Below are positions 33,866 through 47,245 of a stretch of 64,000 bases of DNA, piece after piece. The notes beneath the pieces are model-generated. The model was not told the DNA's origin and ran no database searches. It saw nothing but the letters and a program-made list of their open reading frames with translations. How positions within the stretch are numbered: the first letter of the stretch is position 1; each line of letters opens with the position of its first letter. The stretch comes from Cornus controversa. Taxonomy: Eukaryota; Streptophyta; Magnoliopsida; Cornales; Cornaceae. The DNA lies in contig CM048852.1 of assembly GCA_026545225.1 (NCBI GenBank), positions 60,399,146-60,463,145 on the forward strand, given 5' to 3'. A program made the position numbers and the translations under genes.

Positions 33866-35493
33866 CCTCAACTGATCATTTGTCATCCGCGGTAAGCAAC
33901 TTCACACCCATGGCACAATACACTCTCTGATATGGGCATTCAGTCATCTTAAACATTAAGCAACTCCCTGCCCATCATTTGATCATTGATCGGCCTTTTC
34001 CATAGAGACCTTTTGATGATTCATGAGATGATGATAACCACTTGATCAATGACATTCTTTTGTGTAGTGAAAGGGTAAACTCTTAATGAAAAAAAAATAG
34101 TGCAATTAATGAGATCATTTTTCATCCAGTTTTGGTTGAGGTCTATTAATCTAATATGTTTTTTGCTTGTTCTGCCTAGTAGACATATTGGACTGCATTT
34201 GTTAATCTAATGTTGGCATAATTTTGCAAGTTCTTTACCAAAAAAGAAAGAAACCTCGAATTCTTGATTCCATTTAGGTATGCTGGACCCTGGACCCTTA
34301 CTTTCCACCTTGATATGTTAGACATAGACATATCAGAAAATGAAATTGTTCACAATTGCTTCTTAGTAGTTTAGGGAAATAAAATTGTTGACATGCATAT
34401 AGAAGAATTCAATTAAAAACTTTTTATGCCAATTTTTATTTATTTATTAATGTGAATTGAACAGAAGTCATATCCTGTCAAACTCAGACAGTTTGAAGAT
34501 ATATCATGGCTTCTCAAGTTGCATAATTTTGGCAGTATTTTGTATATCAAAACTCCTATAACTGAGCATGGTAGGGATTTGAGTTGTACAACCTTTTGTG
34601 TTATAGTGTGGCATGGCAAAAAAGTGTTTGGCAAATGTAAGTGCACTGACTGACTCTGTAGGGAATATGTACTAACTAGTTCAAGAAGAATCTGAAATAG
34701 TGTCTACAGTGAATGCAGTGAAGAAACCAAATGAAAAAAGAGGAATTCAAAATCACACTCATGACCTAGAAAGTAGAAATGTTGAATTACATGAGGACTT
34801 TGAGTGATGGTGACAAGTTATTCTAGGGAATATCATAAAGGAAAGGGTGATGATGTATTCCAATCTTCCAATGTGATTGAATGGATCTTTTGGTACAGAC
34901 TAAAGTTGGCTTAGTGTTTCACCAACTGTTACCACTCCCTTTCCTTTATTTCCTTTTTTAGATTCTCTTCTCTTCTCTTCTCTTCTCTTCATTCTGGCCT
35001 GCTAATGTCATTTAATACACCCACCACATTTCCTTATTTTCCTTTTACAATCCATATTAACCTCAAAATTTAAATGTTTTAACAAAGTATTGGGTGGTCT
35101 TATGATTCTTATGACCAATTTCCTCAAACATTTAATAGATTGTTCCCTACCTGAGCAAAGCCATTGTCATGTGGAAATCATATAAGTAGATGAAATTAAC
35201 TAATTTTTTTGAGTTAGTGATAAATAATAATATTATCCATTTAATTGAAAAACCCAACGAAAGGAAAAAGGAAAAACTAATTCGATTCTTTGCAAGGCCT
35301 TGAAGTCCTCAATCTCAAGCCTGTGTCAGGTCGGATTGAGCTTGTATTTAAGAAAGTAAACTTACTCAACACTTGAATGTCTTCCTCCTAATTAACATTT
35401 TTTTTTTGCCAAGAACTCAGCTCTCTCTTTCTCTCTTTTGCCTGCATATATTGATTATCTGTTGGAAAAATATATAATTATTGGTTTTCCACA

Positions 35494-35497
<4 letters not shown>

Positions 35498-35541
<44 letters not shown>
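35498..35541. repeat. (AT)n microsatellite, 44 bases
   Basis: An uninterrupted AT run in intergenic DNA. Confidence 0.95.
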
Positions 35542-35546
<5 letters not shown>

Positions 35547-36136
35547 AGGATGAACTTAATATCTTTAGATTGTGAGAAAATATTATTGGTCTGAAATTTG
35601 ACTACAATTGTGGAAAATATGGTGAAATAAGAACAAATTTGTCAAACCTTTTAAAATATACGAGTTTATGTTGTACTACATAAAGTCTTGAAGGCACCTT
35701 CTTGTCGCTTAGTCAATAAAAAAATTGTAATCTAGTTTTACTCAAATAGTTTTAAATTTAAAAGAAATTCACGTTTTAAATATCAATTGGATCCCAATAG
35801 TGAGTGATGTGGAATGGTTGAATTTGAAGAGTTTTGTTAGCTTTCTATAGAACCAACTCTTGAAATTCTTAACTCAAATCATTATTGTGATCTTAACTTT
35901 TCTCAAATCTAACTAAAGTTATATCCAATATCATATGGCCGCTTTTTATTTTATTCTTATTTTAGCTAAAACATTGGCTGTGTGATAGATTAAAAATTGT
36001 GAGGTGAGCTGAAAATTAGGATCAACAGTTCGAGGACAACGATGCTTTTACATTTTCTCTTTGATGTTTCCAAGAAAAAGGGCTAGATATTAATTACTAC
36101 TCCTAGTAGTTGTTTCATCACAACATATTAGTGATG

Positions 36137-36167
<31 letters not shown>

Positions 36168-36301
36168 ATAACATTGGGGTTGTAATTTCGGCGAAGAATC
36201 AGCCTTGTTTACCTCTTCGAGTTGCTCCCACAGGATTCCAAAACCCGCGAGACTTGGGCACCACCCATAGACATGAGACATTGAGACATCATCCAAGGTC
36301 A

Positions 36302-36313
36302 TCTCTCTATCTC

Positions 36314-36356
<43 letters not shown>
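36302..36356. repeat. (CT)n(CA)n compound microsatellite
   Basis: CT repeats with two interruptions run into CA repeats; the CT side gives spurious Ser/Leu frames. Confidence 0.95.
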
Positions 36357-37101
36357 ACCAAGGACCACTGTCTAAAGTGACCATGTTTTTCTTTTGAATT
36401 ACAAAGATGTGCCTCAGTTCCAAAATTTAAAATGGTAGTAGTATAAAAGTCGATTCTGACTTGTAGTTGTATAGCACCCAACTTTCAAAAAAAAAAATTA
36501 AGCGGGTTTTGCATGTTATAATTGAGAACCTTGAGATTTTTTATTTTTATTTTTATTTTTGCTGCTAAAAAATTGTAAAAAAACTCAATTTTTTCAAGAC
36601 AATCATTATTTGAAAAAATATCCATCTTCAAATATTATTCTCTGAATTTTTTTATTAAAATTGTTTTCAAATAATAGGGCAAACATGGTCTAAATCTCGC
36701 TAAATAAATGAAAAACAAAAAACAAAAAACAAATTCATCTTGTCTCCCAGTTAAGTCTTTCTTCTAATTTTATTTGTTGCATCTTAAAAGAGAATAATGC
36801 ATTTATTTGAAATATTATGACCTATTATTAATTTCCTTAAAGCTTAAAAAAAAAATCATTTTAAAAACTTTCATTGTAGTGTTCATTTATTAATTAGTCA
36901 GTACTGGTCTCTACAGCCAAACAAGCCATAGCAATCAATAATCATGTCTTAAGTCCTTATCTAGTACTGTAGTAGTAGTAGTATTATAAGAAGAAAGAAA
37001 ATAAAAGGTGCAAAAGCCAAACTTGATAATCTGCAAAGTTGTTGGCACTTTATTTAAATAAATTAGCTAAGATGAAGTGGCAAAATAGGAATGAAGACCC
37101 T

Positions 37102-37108
37102 TTATAAA
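37102..37108 (+). promoter_or_regulatory. TATA box of the DUF761 gene
   Basis: TTATAAA about 62 bases upstream of the ATG, which would place transcription start near 37135 with a 5' UTR of about 35 nt. Inferred from spacing only. Confidence 0.5.
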
Positions 37109-37169
37109 TCCATTTGAAACAAGAAAGCTAGAATGAATACATGTAGTTATCTCCCACCACAGAAAAGTA

Positions 37170-37763
37170 ATGGCTGGTCCATCTCATCCCAAAACCCTCA
37201 ACTATCTTCATGTTTTCTCTAGGAAATCATCATCATCATCATCTTCCACCTTGAGCTCCATGAAACTGAAAACCCTAGTTCACACACTCATATTTTCGCA
37301 CGTGTGTCGCATGGCTCGAGCTCTTTCCAAAGCAAAATCCATTCTCATTGAGCTCATGAGGGAAATTCAACTCATTCACTTCATAGGCTACATTATAAAG
37401 AAGAACAAGGCTGACAAGAACAAGAAGAGAGTGTTTGGTTCATTTAGACTACACTACAACTGGTGCTCTAGTTCTCATGTCTTGCCGGTGCCTTCACCAG
37501 TGCTAGATGGGAGTCATGTCTACTATGATTCGACATGGAATTCTAGCGAGTGTGAGGACATTAATGCGGAGTCACAGCTGTCGGGGTACCTCCATTGGCT
37601 GGAAGAGAAGGTCCATGAGAGTTGTAAAAGTAGTAGTGATCAGGACATCAATGAGATTGATAGGTTGGCTGATATGTTCATTGCAAACTGCCATGAGAAG
37701 TTCAGGTTGGAGAAACAAGAGTCCTATAGAATGTTTCAAGAAATGATGGCTAGAAGTGTGTGA
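37170..37763 (+). CDS. DUF761 domain protein, intronless, 197 aa
   Basis: ATG at 37170 begins a single open frame of 197 codons ending TGA, with a TATA box at suitable distance. A Ser-run (19-30) precedes a hydrophobic/amphipathic stretch (33-77), a basic patch (78-87), then an acidic middle part. The C-terminus (about 161-190) carries NEIDRLADMFIANCHEKFRL followed by EKQESYRMFQEMM, the helical DUF761 signature found at the end of a large group of small plant proteins (some called cotton fibre proteins). Their molecular role is unknown; several respond to stress or hormones. No signal peptide is evident. A (CT)n tract lies in the presumed 3' UTR. Confidence 0.88.
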   Translation: MAGPSHPKTLNYLHVFSRKSSSSSSSTLSSMKLKTLVHTLIFSHVCRMARALSKAKSILIELMREIQLIHFIGYIIKKNKADKNKKRVFGSFRLHYNWCSSSHVLPVPSPVLDGSHVYYDSTWNSSECEDINAESQLSGYLHWLEEKVHESCKSSSDQDINEIDRLADMFIANCHEKFRLEKQESYRMFQEMMARSV

Positions 37764-39109
37764 GGAGGGAGGGAGGGAGGGAGGCTCTTTAATTAACATT
37801 CTCTCTCTCTCTCTCTCTCTCTCTCTATTGCATGTCTGTGTTACATTGGTAAGGGGTGGGTACTTAATTGAATTGGATGACACTAGCTAGCTAGCTAGCC
37901 ATAATTGAGAGTGGGTTTAGATCTCTTTTAGTTAATCTTGTTTTACTTTTCTTATTTTTATTATCTCTCTTACTTCATGATGGGGTTTGGAGAGAATTGT
38001 ACATGAGGGGATCGAGTGGAGATTAATTTATTGTGCAATTCTTGTGTTGATATGGTGATTGATATATGCAGCTAGCTTGCAATGCGTGCTATATGTATTT
38101 TGTTGGAATTGAGCTTAAAGCCATTGAACTTAATTTCTTCAAGTTCTGAGTTGAACTCTTACTCCAAAGTTGAATAACATATCTGCATTTTAAATTACAA
38201 TCTTAGTGCTAGTATATATGGCCGTATGCATTAAAGATTTAGTCACCCCTCTACATATCTTTACTGATGAGTCATCAAATTTCTATTCAACCAAGTTTAG
38301 GGGAAAAATACTACTAGGACAGGACCACAGCAGTCTTTGAGTAATGAATTTTTTTACTTCTCTGTATACAATTTCATATATTTCTTTTCTTTTCTTTTCT
38401 TTTTTTTGACTCCTCTTAGGCTTTACTTTTGATAATTGCATGTATCCAAAGAGAACAATCACTGCTCCCAGAGGGAGGAGGACACCCTCCGTTGCTCCAA
38501 AAAAAAAATTGAAAATGAAAAAAAAAAAAGTATGGAATGCAATCCTTACTTCACTGTTTCCAATGTATATAATTACCTTGCAGTCTCATATATTAAAGGT
38601 GTTAGAGGGAACTTGTGTCAAATCGAATTTGGATAGAAAAGAGATTGAGTATAGATGCACGAAAAAAATAACACTATCTAATAATTTGAACTCTTGAATT
38701 AGTTTGAACTCTTGAATCTCGTTCGATCCGTTATTCCGTTATTATTAGTATCATAATCAGTTCTTGATAACTAAGTGTGAGTCTTGGAAAGACGTTGTGA
38801 GCTCATGTTCCCAATAATAACTTTACTCTTTTGAGTCATCTTATTTGGCAATAAAACACAGAGACACTAAAAATCAATAAAGTTTGGTTTTAAAATTTTG
38901 AACTACATATCGTGCGAGTTGCAAGTATCTTCAGTACATGTCACTTTATAGTTGTTGAAATCCTTAGTGTTGTGACAATTAATCACTGTCCATCCATATA
39001 TTAAGGATGCCATATGTGTAGATTGGGTCACCACCCCTCTTTTAAGGAGATTTGGTGATCTTTTGGATCTTTCTGTTCATTGAGTTTGGACAAGGTTTGG
39101 AGGTTGGAT

Positions 39110-39156
<47 letters not shown>

Positions 39157-39653
39157 GTATATGTATATATAATATTTCTCTTTTTCTCTCTCCTGGTAGC
39201 CATGTGGACCCGGCCAATCTGATGCTTTGCAAATTTTCAGTGTGAAAGCATTATGATATATTTGTTAAATAAAATTACAGTGAAATGATTTAGTAATAAG
39301 CAATATGAACAGTAATCACACTACGGTTGACCATTCTATTAGGCTGGCATCATGCATGCATTTGTATACTTCAGTTATTATTATTATTTTAAAATGAAAC
39401 TTTAAAAAGAAGTAAACTGCACTTCAATTTTGCATCTACTTCCACAAGGTCAAGTGTTTTAAGAAGCAATTTGAGTCATTATCCAAAGTGGTTGGATAAA
39501 GAATTGGTCATACATAGACGTTTCAAATTTTGTTCTACTCACTACCAATTTGTAGGTATACAAGTACACTTACTTGATGTTAAAACGGAGAAGTAATTGA
39601 AAAGGTCTTATTCCTACACCCTGTCTCACTTATCATTTTACCAACCACTAGAG

Positions 39654-39685
<32 letters not shown>

Positions 39686-41019
39686 CAAGTATATATTTTG
39701 TAGTTATTTCTAAGCCTTTTAGACTCATTCACACAAGTCACCACATGCACAAGTTTTCCTTATCTTCACAATGAAACAAAGTAAAGCCAATAACACCTGT
39801 CCATTGGAAATGAGTGCTGATCTCTGATGAGCCTCAGATTGAAAGTGCTTCTCGTTGCACGAAAAAAAAATTAAAAATTAAAAATTGAAATATACAAGAA
39901 AAAGGAGCGAAAGAGAAATGGGAAAAAAAAATTGAAAACTTGCAAGATAAAGAAAGCAATAAAAGCATGTAAAAGAAGAGTCGCACAGCAGAGACGACAA
40001 GCATACTCAAATTAAAACCATAATAATTCTCTCCTTGAAATTATAAGGATTTCGTAATTCCTCTTTAAATATGTGTTGGAAATGTTTCAGGAGACCTCGT
40101 TTTACAAAATTTAATTTTAAAATGAAAACCACATTGTATGTTCATATGCTGCTAGTACAACAATTGAAGAAAAATATTTAATTATTTAAAAGTGACTACT
40201 CTTATCTTATATGTAGGGTTGTGTAATTAAGTTTGTTAAGATGCTGATGGATGTGGAAAAGTAGATATCTTCAAGACTTTTCTTTAAAGGAAAATCTCAC
40301 TGAATCTCACAAATAGTGAAGCACATGGTCATGACAGGAGCGCTTAGGATTTCATGATATCATACATTGATGCAACATAAAACAATGACATATATACCTA
40401 CATAAATAGTTAAATACTCACAATTTGGACACCAATCATGTTACTAACCACTCCCTTATGTCACTATGACCCCATGGAAATCTCATTTTGCTTGAAATTG
40501 TTCATAATTACCTATTCATTGATTGTGCCTCTGTGGAAAATATAGTTTCTCTATTTGGAAATTAAAAATAAAGAATGACCAACAAGCATAAGTAAACTTT
40601 AAATTAATAGCCCTGAAATTAAAAATATAGAATCACTAACATGCATAAGTAAACTCTAAATTAATAACCCTACATTTCTCCTGCAGCTTATAATATTCAT
40701 TGAAAGAAGACGAAGGAAAGAACAGGAAAAACAGGAGGAAGGAGGGTTTACAACTTTACGTCGTGTTTGTTTGGCTTGAAAATTAATAAAGGTGATACTC
40801 AGAGTACAAAACTTTTGCTTGAGCGAGGTTCGGGAGAGAACTCTTTTTTGCTCCTATTTATACGTGAATTTATTATTTTATTATTTCCAATCACATAATA
40901 AAACATTCATTTCCTTTTCTCTCTCCATTATATTTTTCAAACAAGTTAGAGTGTTATCACCTATTATTTGTTTTTTTTTTCTTTACTTGTTTAGTTATAC
41001 AAATACAAGAAGAGATTTA
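37764..41019. other. 3' flank of the DUF761 gene and intergenic DNA
   Basis: Contains (CT)n at 37801-37827, (CT)n(AT)n at 39111-39170, TA-rich runs at 39654-39685, and no recognised exon. A small tandem dimer is listed separately. Confidence 0.4.
40557..40671. repeat. Two-copy tandem repeat, ~57 bp unit
   Basis: GAAATTAAAAATA, then AAGCATAAGTAAACTTTAAA and TTAATAGCCCT, occur twice in a row with a few substitutions. Confidence 0.8.
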
Positions 41020-41956
41020 GGCCCTGTTTGGTTGGTGTTTTCTATAAACAGAATTATTTAGCTTTTTTTATTTATTTATTAAACTTGCTTCTATGACTTA
41101 ATTTTATATGCAATTGGTTGTTAGGAGAGGTTTCTAGCCTAACTGGAACACTTTCTATCCGAAAGAAATGTTCAATTTTGGCCACTTTCTTTCTCACTGT
41201 GGAATAGATGTGGAAAGGATTTGTTCATATAACTATAAGAAACTTCATTCTAACCTTTAGAGAGAGTATAAAAGAAAGATATGAAGACTTATTACTAAAA
41301 ATTAAAGGAGAATGAAGGAAGGGACGCTACCATATTATGGTATAAGAAGCCAATGATAGTGAGATTTAAGCAAATAAAATTCAAACAAGAAATTTAAATT
41401 TTTAAAATTTGTTCTTAAAAAGGACCAAGTTTTTGTTTGAGTAACATGTAAAAAAATTATGTGTCAAGTTTTTTTAAAAGTCCTTACAAAATGATGAGTT
41501 TTTAAATCTAACTAATATTTAAAATTAATTAAAATATTATCACAAATTATAACACATTACCTTTATACTATCCATCTTTCTATCTATATAAAATTTTAAC
41601 TTGGTGTTAAGGAAAATTAAAAAAATATTATGTATACAAAATTTCCCAACCAGTTACTAAAATTATGTCTATTATATAAATAATTAATTATATAGATAAA
41701 TTTTTAAAATAAAATAACAAATTAGAAACTTGCAGTAACAAACATATATTTTGTTTTTTCTTTTTTCCAAATATGTTTCAAATATTCTGTTTTTAAAATA
41801 TTTTTAGTTACCAAACGTATTTTGCATGTTTCTGCTTCAGTAATTAGTATAACGAAATTTCGTCACCAAACATAATTTCGCTTTCAATTCAAAATATCAT
41901 ACAACAAAAACGTTGTTTCAGTTTCACATAAAACAAAACGTATACCAAACGGAACC
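41020..41956. mobile_element. MITE-like element (GTTTGGT-type termini)
   Basis: Left end GGCCCTGTTTGGTTGGTG and inverted right end GGTTCCGTTTGGTATACG share the GTTTGGT core common to many plant MITEs. The left flank is TTA but the right flank is TTC, so no clean target duplication supports the ends. The interior is AT-rich with no coding capacity. Confidence 0.4.
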
Positions 41957-42860
41957 TTCGTCTATAAGAAAAAAAAAAAAAAAAATCGAGATATATCCTT
42001 TTCTTTTATTTTCTTCCAATCATGGGAGTCATCAACATGTGGCAATTGAAAAATGATGTTGCTGCTATTCCATTGAATATGGAAATGCATTTATGACAAG
42101 ATTATGATTATATGATCAGTGGTTTTGTATAATTTATTATTTTACATATTTATTCATATAATACAAGTGTTTGACTTTCCAGAAAAAAAAAAAATTGAAC
42201 AGTTGTTTTCATACAGAATCATTTGATGCATAATGCATTTGGCTGGTCCTATCACTTTAACACAAGGTCCATATATAGTGTTATCTTACAATAAAAGAAA
42301 CGTCACTACCAAACAATACAGTATATATCACGTGACACATGTTACTGTGTTTTTTTCTTAATGAATCTTTTGTAGAGACTAATTCAAGTGCTCTGATGAA
42401 CTCGAAATGTTAGATGACATGGTAAAAAAAAAATTATAATACGGATTACGATGATATGCACCTTACACTTTTTACCACTTACACTCTACTTGAATTTTTT
42501 AATATATGATCTATCTTTAAATAGACCGGGTATTTTATTTGCATAATCATGTTGCACGTACATTTGAAATTTGATTATTTTGTTGAGAATTGTGTTACTC
42601 AAGTTGACTTAAGCTTGAGTAAAGTTTACGAAAAAATTATTAAATAATTTGAAATTATATGGTCGTTTTATAATTCGTTGTAATTGATCGGGATCACAAT
42701 ATCTTTTAAGCATCTAATAATTTCTTTTATAGTTTACCCTAGGTTAAAACTTTGAGTGCAAGTTTTATCAAATCCACCAAACAAAGGTTTTATTTATAAA
42801 AAAAAAAAAAATCTATTAGCTAGGTAAATATTAAAATAGGATAATTTTAACATTAACTTC

Positions 42861-42910
42861 GTGCGCGCGCGTGTGCGCATATATATATATATATATATAT
42901 ATATGCATGC
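42861..42910. repeat. (GC/GT)n(AT)n alternating tract
   Basis: GTGCGCGCGCGTGTGCGC followed by about 30 bases of AT, a continuous alternating purine-pyrimidine run. Confidence 0.9.
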
Positions 42911-43422
42911 AACTCAGACAAAGAGAGTTCATTGGAGTGAGAAAGGTATTGTAATTGCCCGAACCCATTTAATTGATTTGAAGGCATGTCTCTCTCTTCT
43001 TTTTATCTTTTTGGAATTATTTATTTGTTGTTATTTTGCAGATTAAATGTACGATTGGACAGGAGACTCCAAAGCTGCAACATAAAATGAATGTATCAAA
43101 GATACCAACACAAAAACAAAAGATATTTTGGTGGGTCATTGCTACGAGAGAGAGAGAGAGAGAGAGAGAGTGAGAGAGCTAGCTATTAACACCTACTTGA
43201 TTGGCCTTTTCCTAGCTAAGAGAGCATTGCTAGTTGGGACCCTTGCACAATTGGACCAGCCAAATAACTTTTTTTATTTTTTTGGTAAGGACCAAGGACC
43301 ATCCAAAGAATTTGATATAACCAATGTTAAATTGAAAAGTTTTCTTATCAAGTAGTACCGAGTTGTACAATAGATAAACAATGCTAAATCAATAAGTACA
43401 GTACTCATAATTAGTGGAAGAG

Positions 43423-43458
<36 letters not shown>

Positions 43459-43799
43459 CCAGTAAATAAAGCAATGCTTTTGGACTGAGCTGTTTCTGTT
43501 ACAAAGTAGGGGTTGTTGAGAGCATCAATGCCTTCTTTATTCCAAAATTCTTTTGCTTCTTTTATATGAGAGGGAGAGAGAAGAAATTAAGCTTTTGCAG
43601 AGTCATATATATATATATATATGAAATGCATGGCTTTACATAAAAGTTATATGTCTGAAGTTTCTTGAGATTTTATTCCCTATTAGTGAATTCAGTTTAA
43701 AAGAGGAGTTGTGGGGTACAATTGTCCTTCTATCCATCACTTCAAAAATGGTGATTTTGAGAGCCTTGAACTGAGTACTACAGTAGTAAAGTAAAGCTA

Positions 43800-43800
<1 letters not shown>

Positions 43801-43850
<50 letters not shown>

Positions 43851-43863
43851 GGCGCGCGCGCGC
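43801..43863. repeat. (AT)n(GT)n(GC)n alternating tract
   Basis: About 40 bases of AT, then GTGTGTGTG and GCGCGCGCGCGC: alternating purine-pyrimidine over 60 bases, in the opposite order to the tract at 42861. Confidence 0.9.
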
Positions 43864-44215
43864 AAAATGTGAATACAAACCTGCAAAGGACTCATATTTT
43901 TTTTAGCCTTGGGTTGAACTTCAACCCATCAGGATATGACAATTGAAACTTAATTAGCTGAATATAACAAATTGATATACAATACGCATTTACCAATTAA
44001 CATGGCTGATTTAGTTGCTTTCAGAGTAAATTAATTAAACAAATTGATTTGTAATAATGCCCTTTTATTCTAACAATGAGATTTTCTATTTTTGCCAACG
44101 TGTATTTGTTTAAGGTTTCTTAGCATTCCCCATACGTACTTGCTCAAATGGAGGGATTTACACATCACCACTGAAATTAAAATAAGTTGTACAATTAGTT
44201 ATTTAATAAGTGAAA

Positions 44216-44253
<38 letters not shown>

Positions 44254-44541
44254 TAGTTTAAAGCATGTGTGATGCACGTGAATAAAAAATAAATTAAAAT
44301 TTTATTATAACACTCAAAACATTGAAAAGTATTATAACACATCCAAACACATTAATTAAAATATCCAAAAACTATTTCTATCATGTATGTAACATTGGTA
44401 ATATAAACTTAATTGTTAAAAAAAATAAAAATATAAGTTAAATATTATTTACACGAAAGGAATCAAGTATAAACTATAAAAAATCAAAAAGTATAATTAT
44501 AATCATTCTTAAACAATCTATTACTATTCTTTTAAAAATAC

Positions 44542-46720
44542 TCAACACTTTATCATTTTTATATTTTTGAGTTTTTCTTCAAATAAATCATTCTCAATTA
44601 AAACTTCTTTGATAGTTGTCACCACAAAACTATTTTTAATTACGTCATTTTTACTGTTGTCTATCTTGATCATAAAAAGAAACGATTTTCCTTTACAACT
44701 TATCACTTTGTCGTAAAATTCATTCAAAAGAATATATTTATTTTAGTAATATTGATACATTTCAAATGAATTGTTTTATCCATAAATTTTATGATTGAGG
44801 AAAAAAGTATTACCTGACTTTTTAACTATATTAGTTCATTTAGTGAACAATTTATTCATGATTGAGAATCATCAAATATTGTTAGATATGCATTATTTGA
44901 TATATCTTTGACTCAAAATTACGACGTAAATCTGCATAAATGAGTATACTTCATTGATACATAATAATAAAGAATGACATATTTGTCATATTGTAATTTT
45001 TTTAAAAATAAAATAAAATGTTTGGAGATACAATAATACCTTTGAAAGCATTTAGCATCTTTTGTTTTGCAATTAGTACAACTGAGTCCATCTTTTCGTA
45101 CTTCAACTTTCTTCTTGCATTACTTACATGCATTATATCATGGTTCGGATGTATCTTTAATCTCTATAATTATTGCTTTAAAAAGTAATGTGTTTTCTGC
45201 AGTTGAGTGACAAAATATATTTTTTTAACATAAATTAATTATAATAATGTGATATAATAAAGAAAAAATTAATTGAATATATAAAATAATAATAATAATA
45301 ATTTAATATCTTGAATGCCATTGCAAAATTTTCAATTATGTCTTCAAGTGTAAGTTTTTCAACTTCTTCGAATAATTGATATTTTGAACTTGAAATAAGA
45401 GCATATATGTCTTTGTCATTTATGTTTTCTTCAAACCTATTAAAGCATAAAAAAACTATTGGAATAATATATTGTTGATATTTACAAATATATTTCTGTT
45501 TGATTTTTTATCTATTGATAGTGGATTAGCTTACATCAACCATGTCCTACCAGTCATAATATTTTTTAAGTAAAATAAATAATTAAAATCTAATGTAAGT
45601 AAGAAGAAATAAATAACCAACCAATATCGTAATGCTTTGACTCTTTCAATTTTTATGTTAATTTGTAATGTAGATCTCAGTTGTGTTTGAAGATCCACAC
45701 CTGAAATATAATATTATTATTTATTTTATGTTCATTTATATATAATAAAAAATATAAATTGAATAATCTCAATGTTGTGTAATAAGTTACATTTGAATGT
45801 GTTGATTGACAAATGTGTAACTGTGATAATAGGTCTTTCATTTATTAGTTTCATTATCAAATTTCATTCATTCTTAGCAAGATCGTCCCACAATGTCAAA
45901 GTAATTGTTCTTGAACTGTTATAAAAAATAATTAATTCAATAATTTATAATGGTAATTATGAGCATTTATGTAATGTTGTAATGATGTACCTCATATCCA
46001 TTATAATGATGTCTCGCAATTTGAATGTATCTTCATTGTTCTTCTTAACTATGTTGAATGCAGGAGATGCTTCAATAACGATTCCCAAAGTATCTAGCGA
46101 GAGTAAAAATTAAACTTGTAAATTTATATATAAGAGAAAGTATATATAAGGAGAGTAGAGTTAAAAGAAAACAAACCTATAGTTTTTTTTTCATCAATGT
46201 ACTTGTTCAAGTCCTTGAAGTCCACAAAATTATATTTTATTTTTTTTAAACTTACAACTTCAAGCTCCTCAACTTCAATTGTGGCATCATTGTTAAATTT
46301 TATTTCATACTCCTTGTGCACATTGTTATATCTATGATTCACTCTATTCACACATTTTCATTAGAAATTATGTAAGTCTTGTGAAGCGAGAGTGAATAAT
46401 TGAATTTGGTGACGCTTTCATTGAATAAGATAGCTTGAATTTATGTCTCCCAAAAGATTTAAAAATATCTATAAATAGATATTAGCATAGATGCATTTAA
46501 CAAAATAATAAAAATAACATATGATATACTTACATCATCATCCATTAGAATTACTTTCAACATATTTCCTGTTCATTTGTCATTTTGGTATTCTTGAATA
46601 TTTCCTCTTTGAAGTACAACAAATTTTATTGTCTAATGTTTTCGCCAAATATCTAGTGAATCAATTAATTCAAAGCTTTGGTGTCCTTTCATCTTCAAGG
46701 TTGTTTCTGCATTATTAAAA
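44542..46720 (-). pseudogene. RPA70 (replication protein A large subunit)-like pseudogene
   Basis: Scattered minus-strand exons follow RPA70 order: an N-terminal strand (VVLQRGNIQEYQN, 46600s), DBD-A end (FNYSLSLHKTYIISNENV, near 46350-46440), a linker and DBD-B start (EYEIKFNNDATIEVEELE, KYNFVDFKDLN, 46200s), DBD-B core (LDTLGIVIEASPAFNIV, DIIIMD, 45970-46095), RTITLTLWDDLAKNE (45850-45900), then a zinc-ribbon-like CK.CKKKV and CTNCKTK (45060-45160) and a C-terminal OB part (DISNNAYLTIFDDSQS, GKSFLFMIKI). Frames are broken by TGA and TAA codons and one zinc-ribbon residue is a stop. It is non-functional. RPA70 normally binds single-stranded DNA. Confidence 0.7.
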
Positions 46721-47245
46721 AAAAAAATTGAAAACGTTAAAACATTTCATATGACACTCAAGTGAATCAGCAAATACACAAACTAATATAGTTAACAAAT
46801 ATAGTTAACAGCAAAAATTTGTACATAAATGAACAAACAACAATTTGATATATATAAGATGAAATGTGCTTAAATAAATAAAAAAACTTCAATATTAAAT
46901 TAATTCAGAGTGAATATGCATATCTTTATAAAAGAATAAATTGGTCGAATGTAAAGATGTTAATATTGTAATAACTTGTGATAAATTTTGATGAGATCTG
47001 AGAGAGCCGCACTAAAAGCCGATGAGAGTCGAAAGAAAGAGTGATTTTATAGCTAATAACAAACAATCAATAGGAAAAAAAAACCAAAGAAAAGAACTCA
47101 CATATAAGCCGAGATGAAACCAAATCGAATGGTTGTTGATAAGATTCGAGAGAGCCGCGCTAAGAACCGTGTTGATGAGAGTTGAAAGAAAGAGTGATTT
47201 TATAGGTATTTAGAGCCTCTTGTGGAAAAGGTTTTTTGTTTTTTT

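Larger units (their letters stand above)
33866..37101. other. Intergenic, microsatellite-rich
   Basis: No exon recognised. It holds a TCTTC pentanucleotide run (about 34964-34990), an AT run (35498-35541), an AT run (36137-36164) and a (CT)n(CA)n run (36302-36356). The last ~150 bases are the promoter of the DUF761 gene. Confidence 0.45.
41957..44252. other. Intergenic, dense microsatellites
   Basis: No gene recognised. Runs include (GC/GT)n(AT)n at 42861-42910, (GA)n at 43146-43178, (AT)n at 43428-43454, (AT)n at 43605-43622, (AT)n(GT)n(GC)n at 43801-43863 and (TA)n at 44218-44251. Confidence 0.5.

Noticed and set aside
36090-36397. Open frames on both strands with Arg-Glu or Ser-Leu runs
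   Set aside because: Produced by the (CT)n/(CA)n and (AT)n microsatellites.
37572-37883. 103-codon minus-strand frame overlapping the DUF761 gene
   Set aside because: Shadow of the real plus-strand gene plus the CT repeat of its 3' UTR.
40750-40960. Possible MITE starting GTGTTTGTTTGGCTTG
   Set aside because: No inverted partner or target duplication was found.
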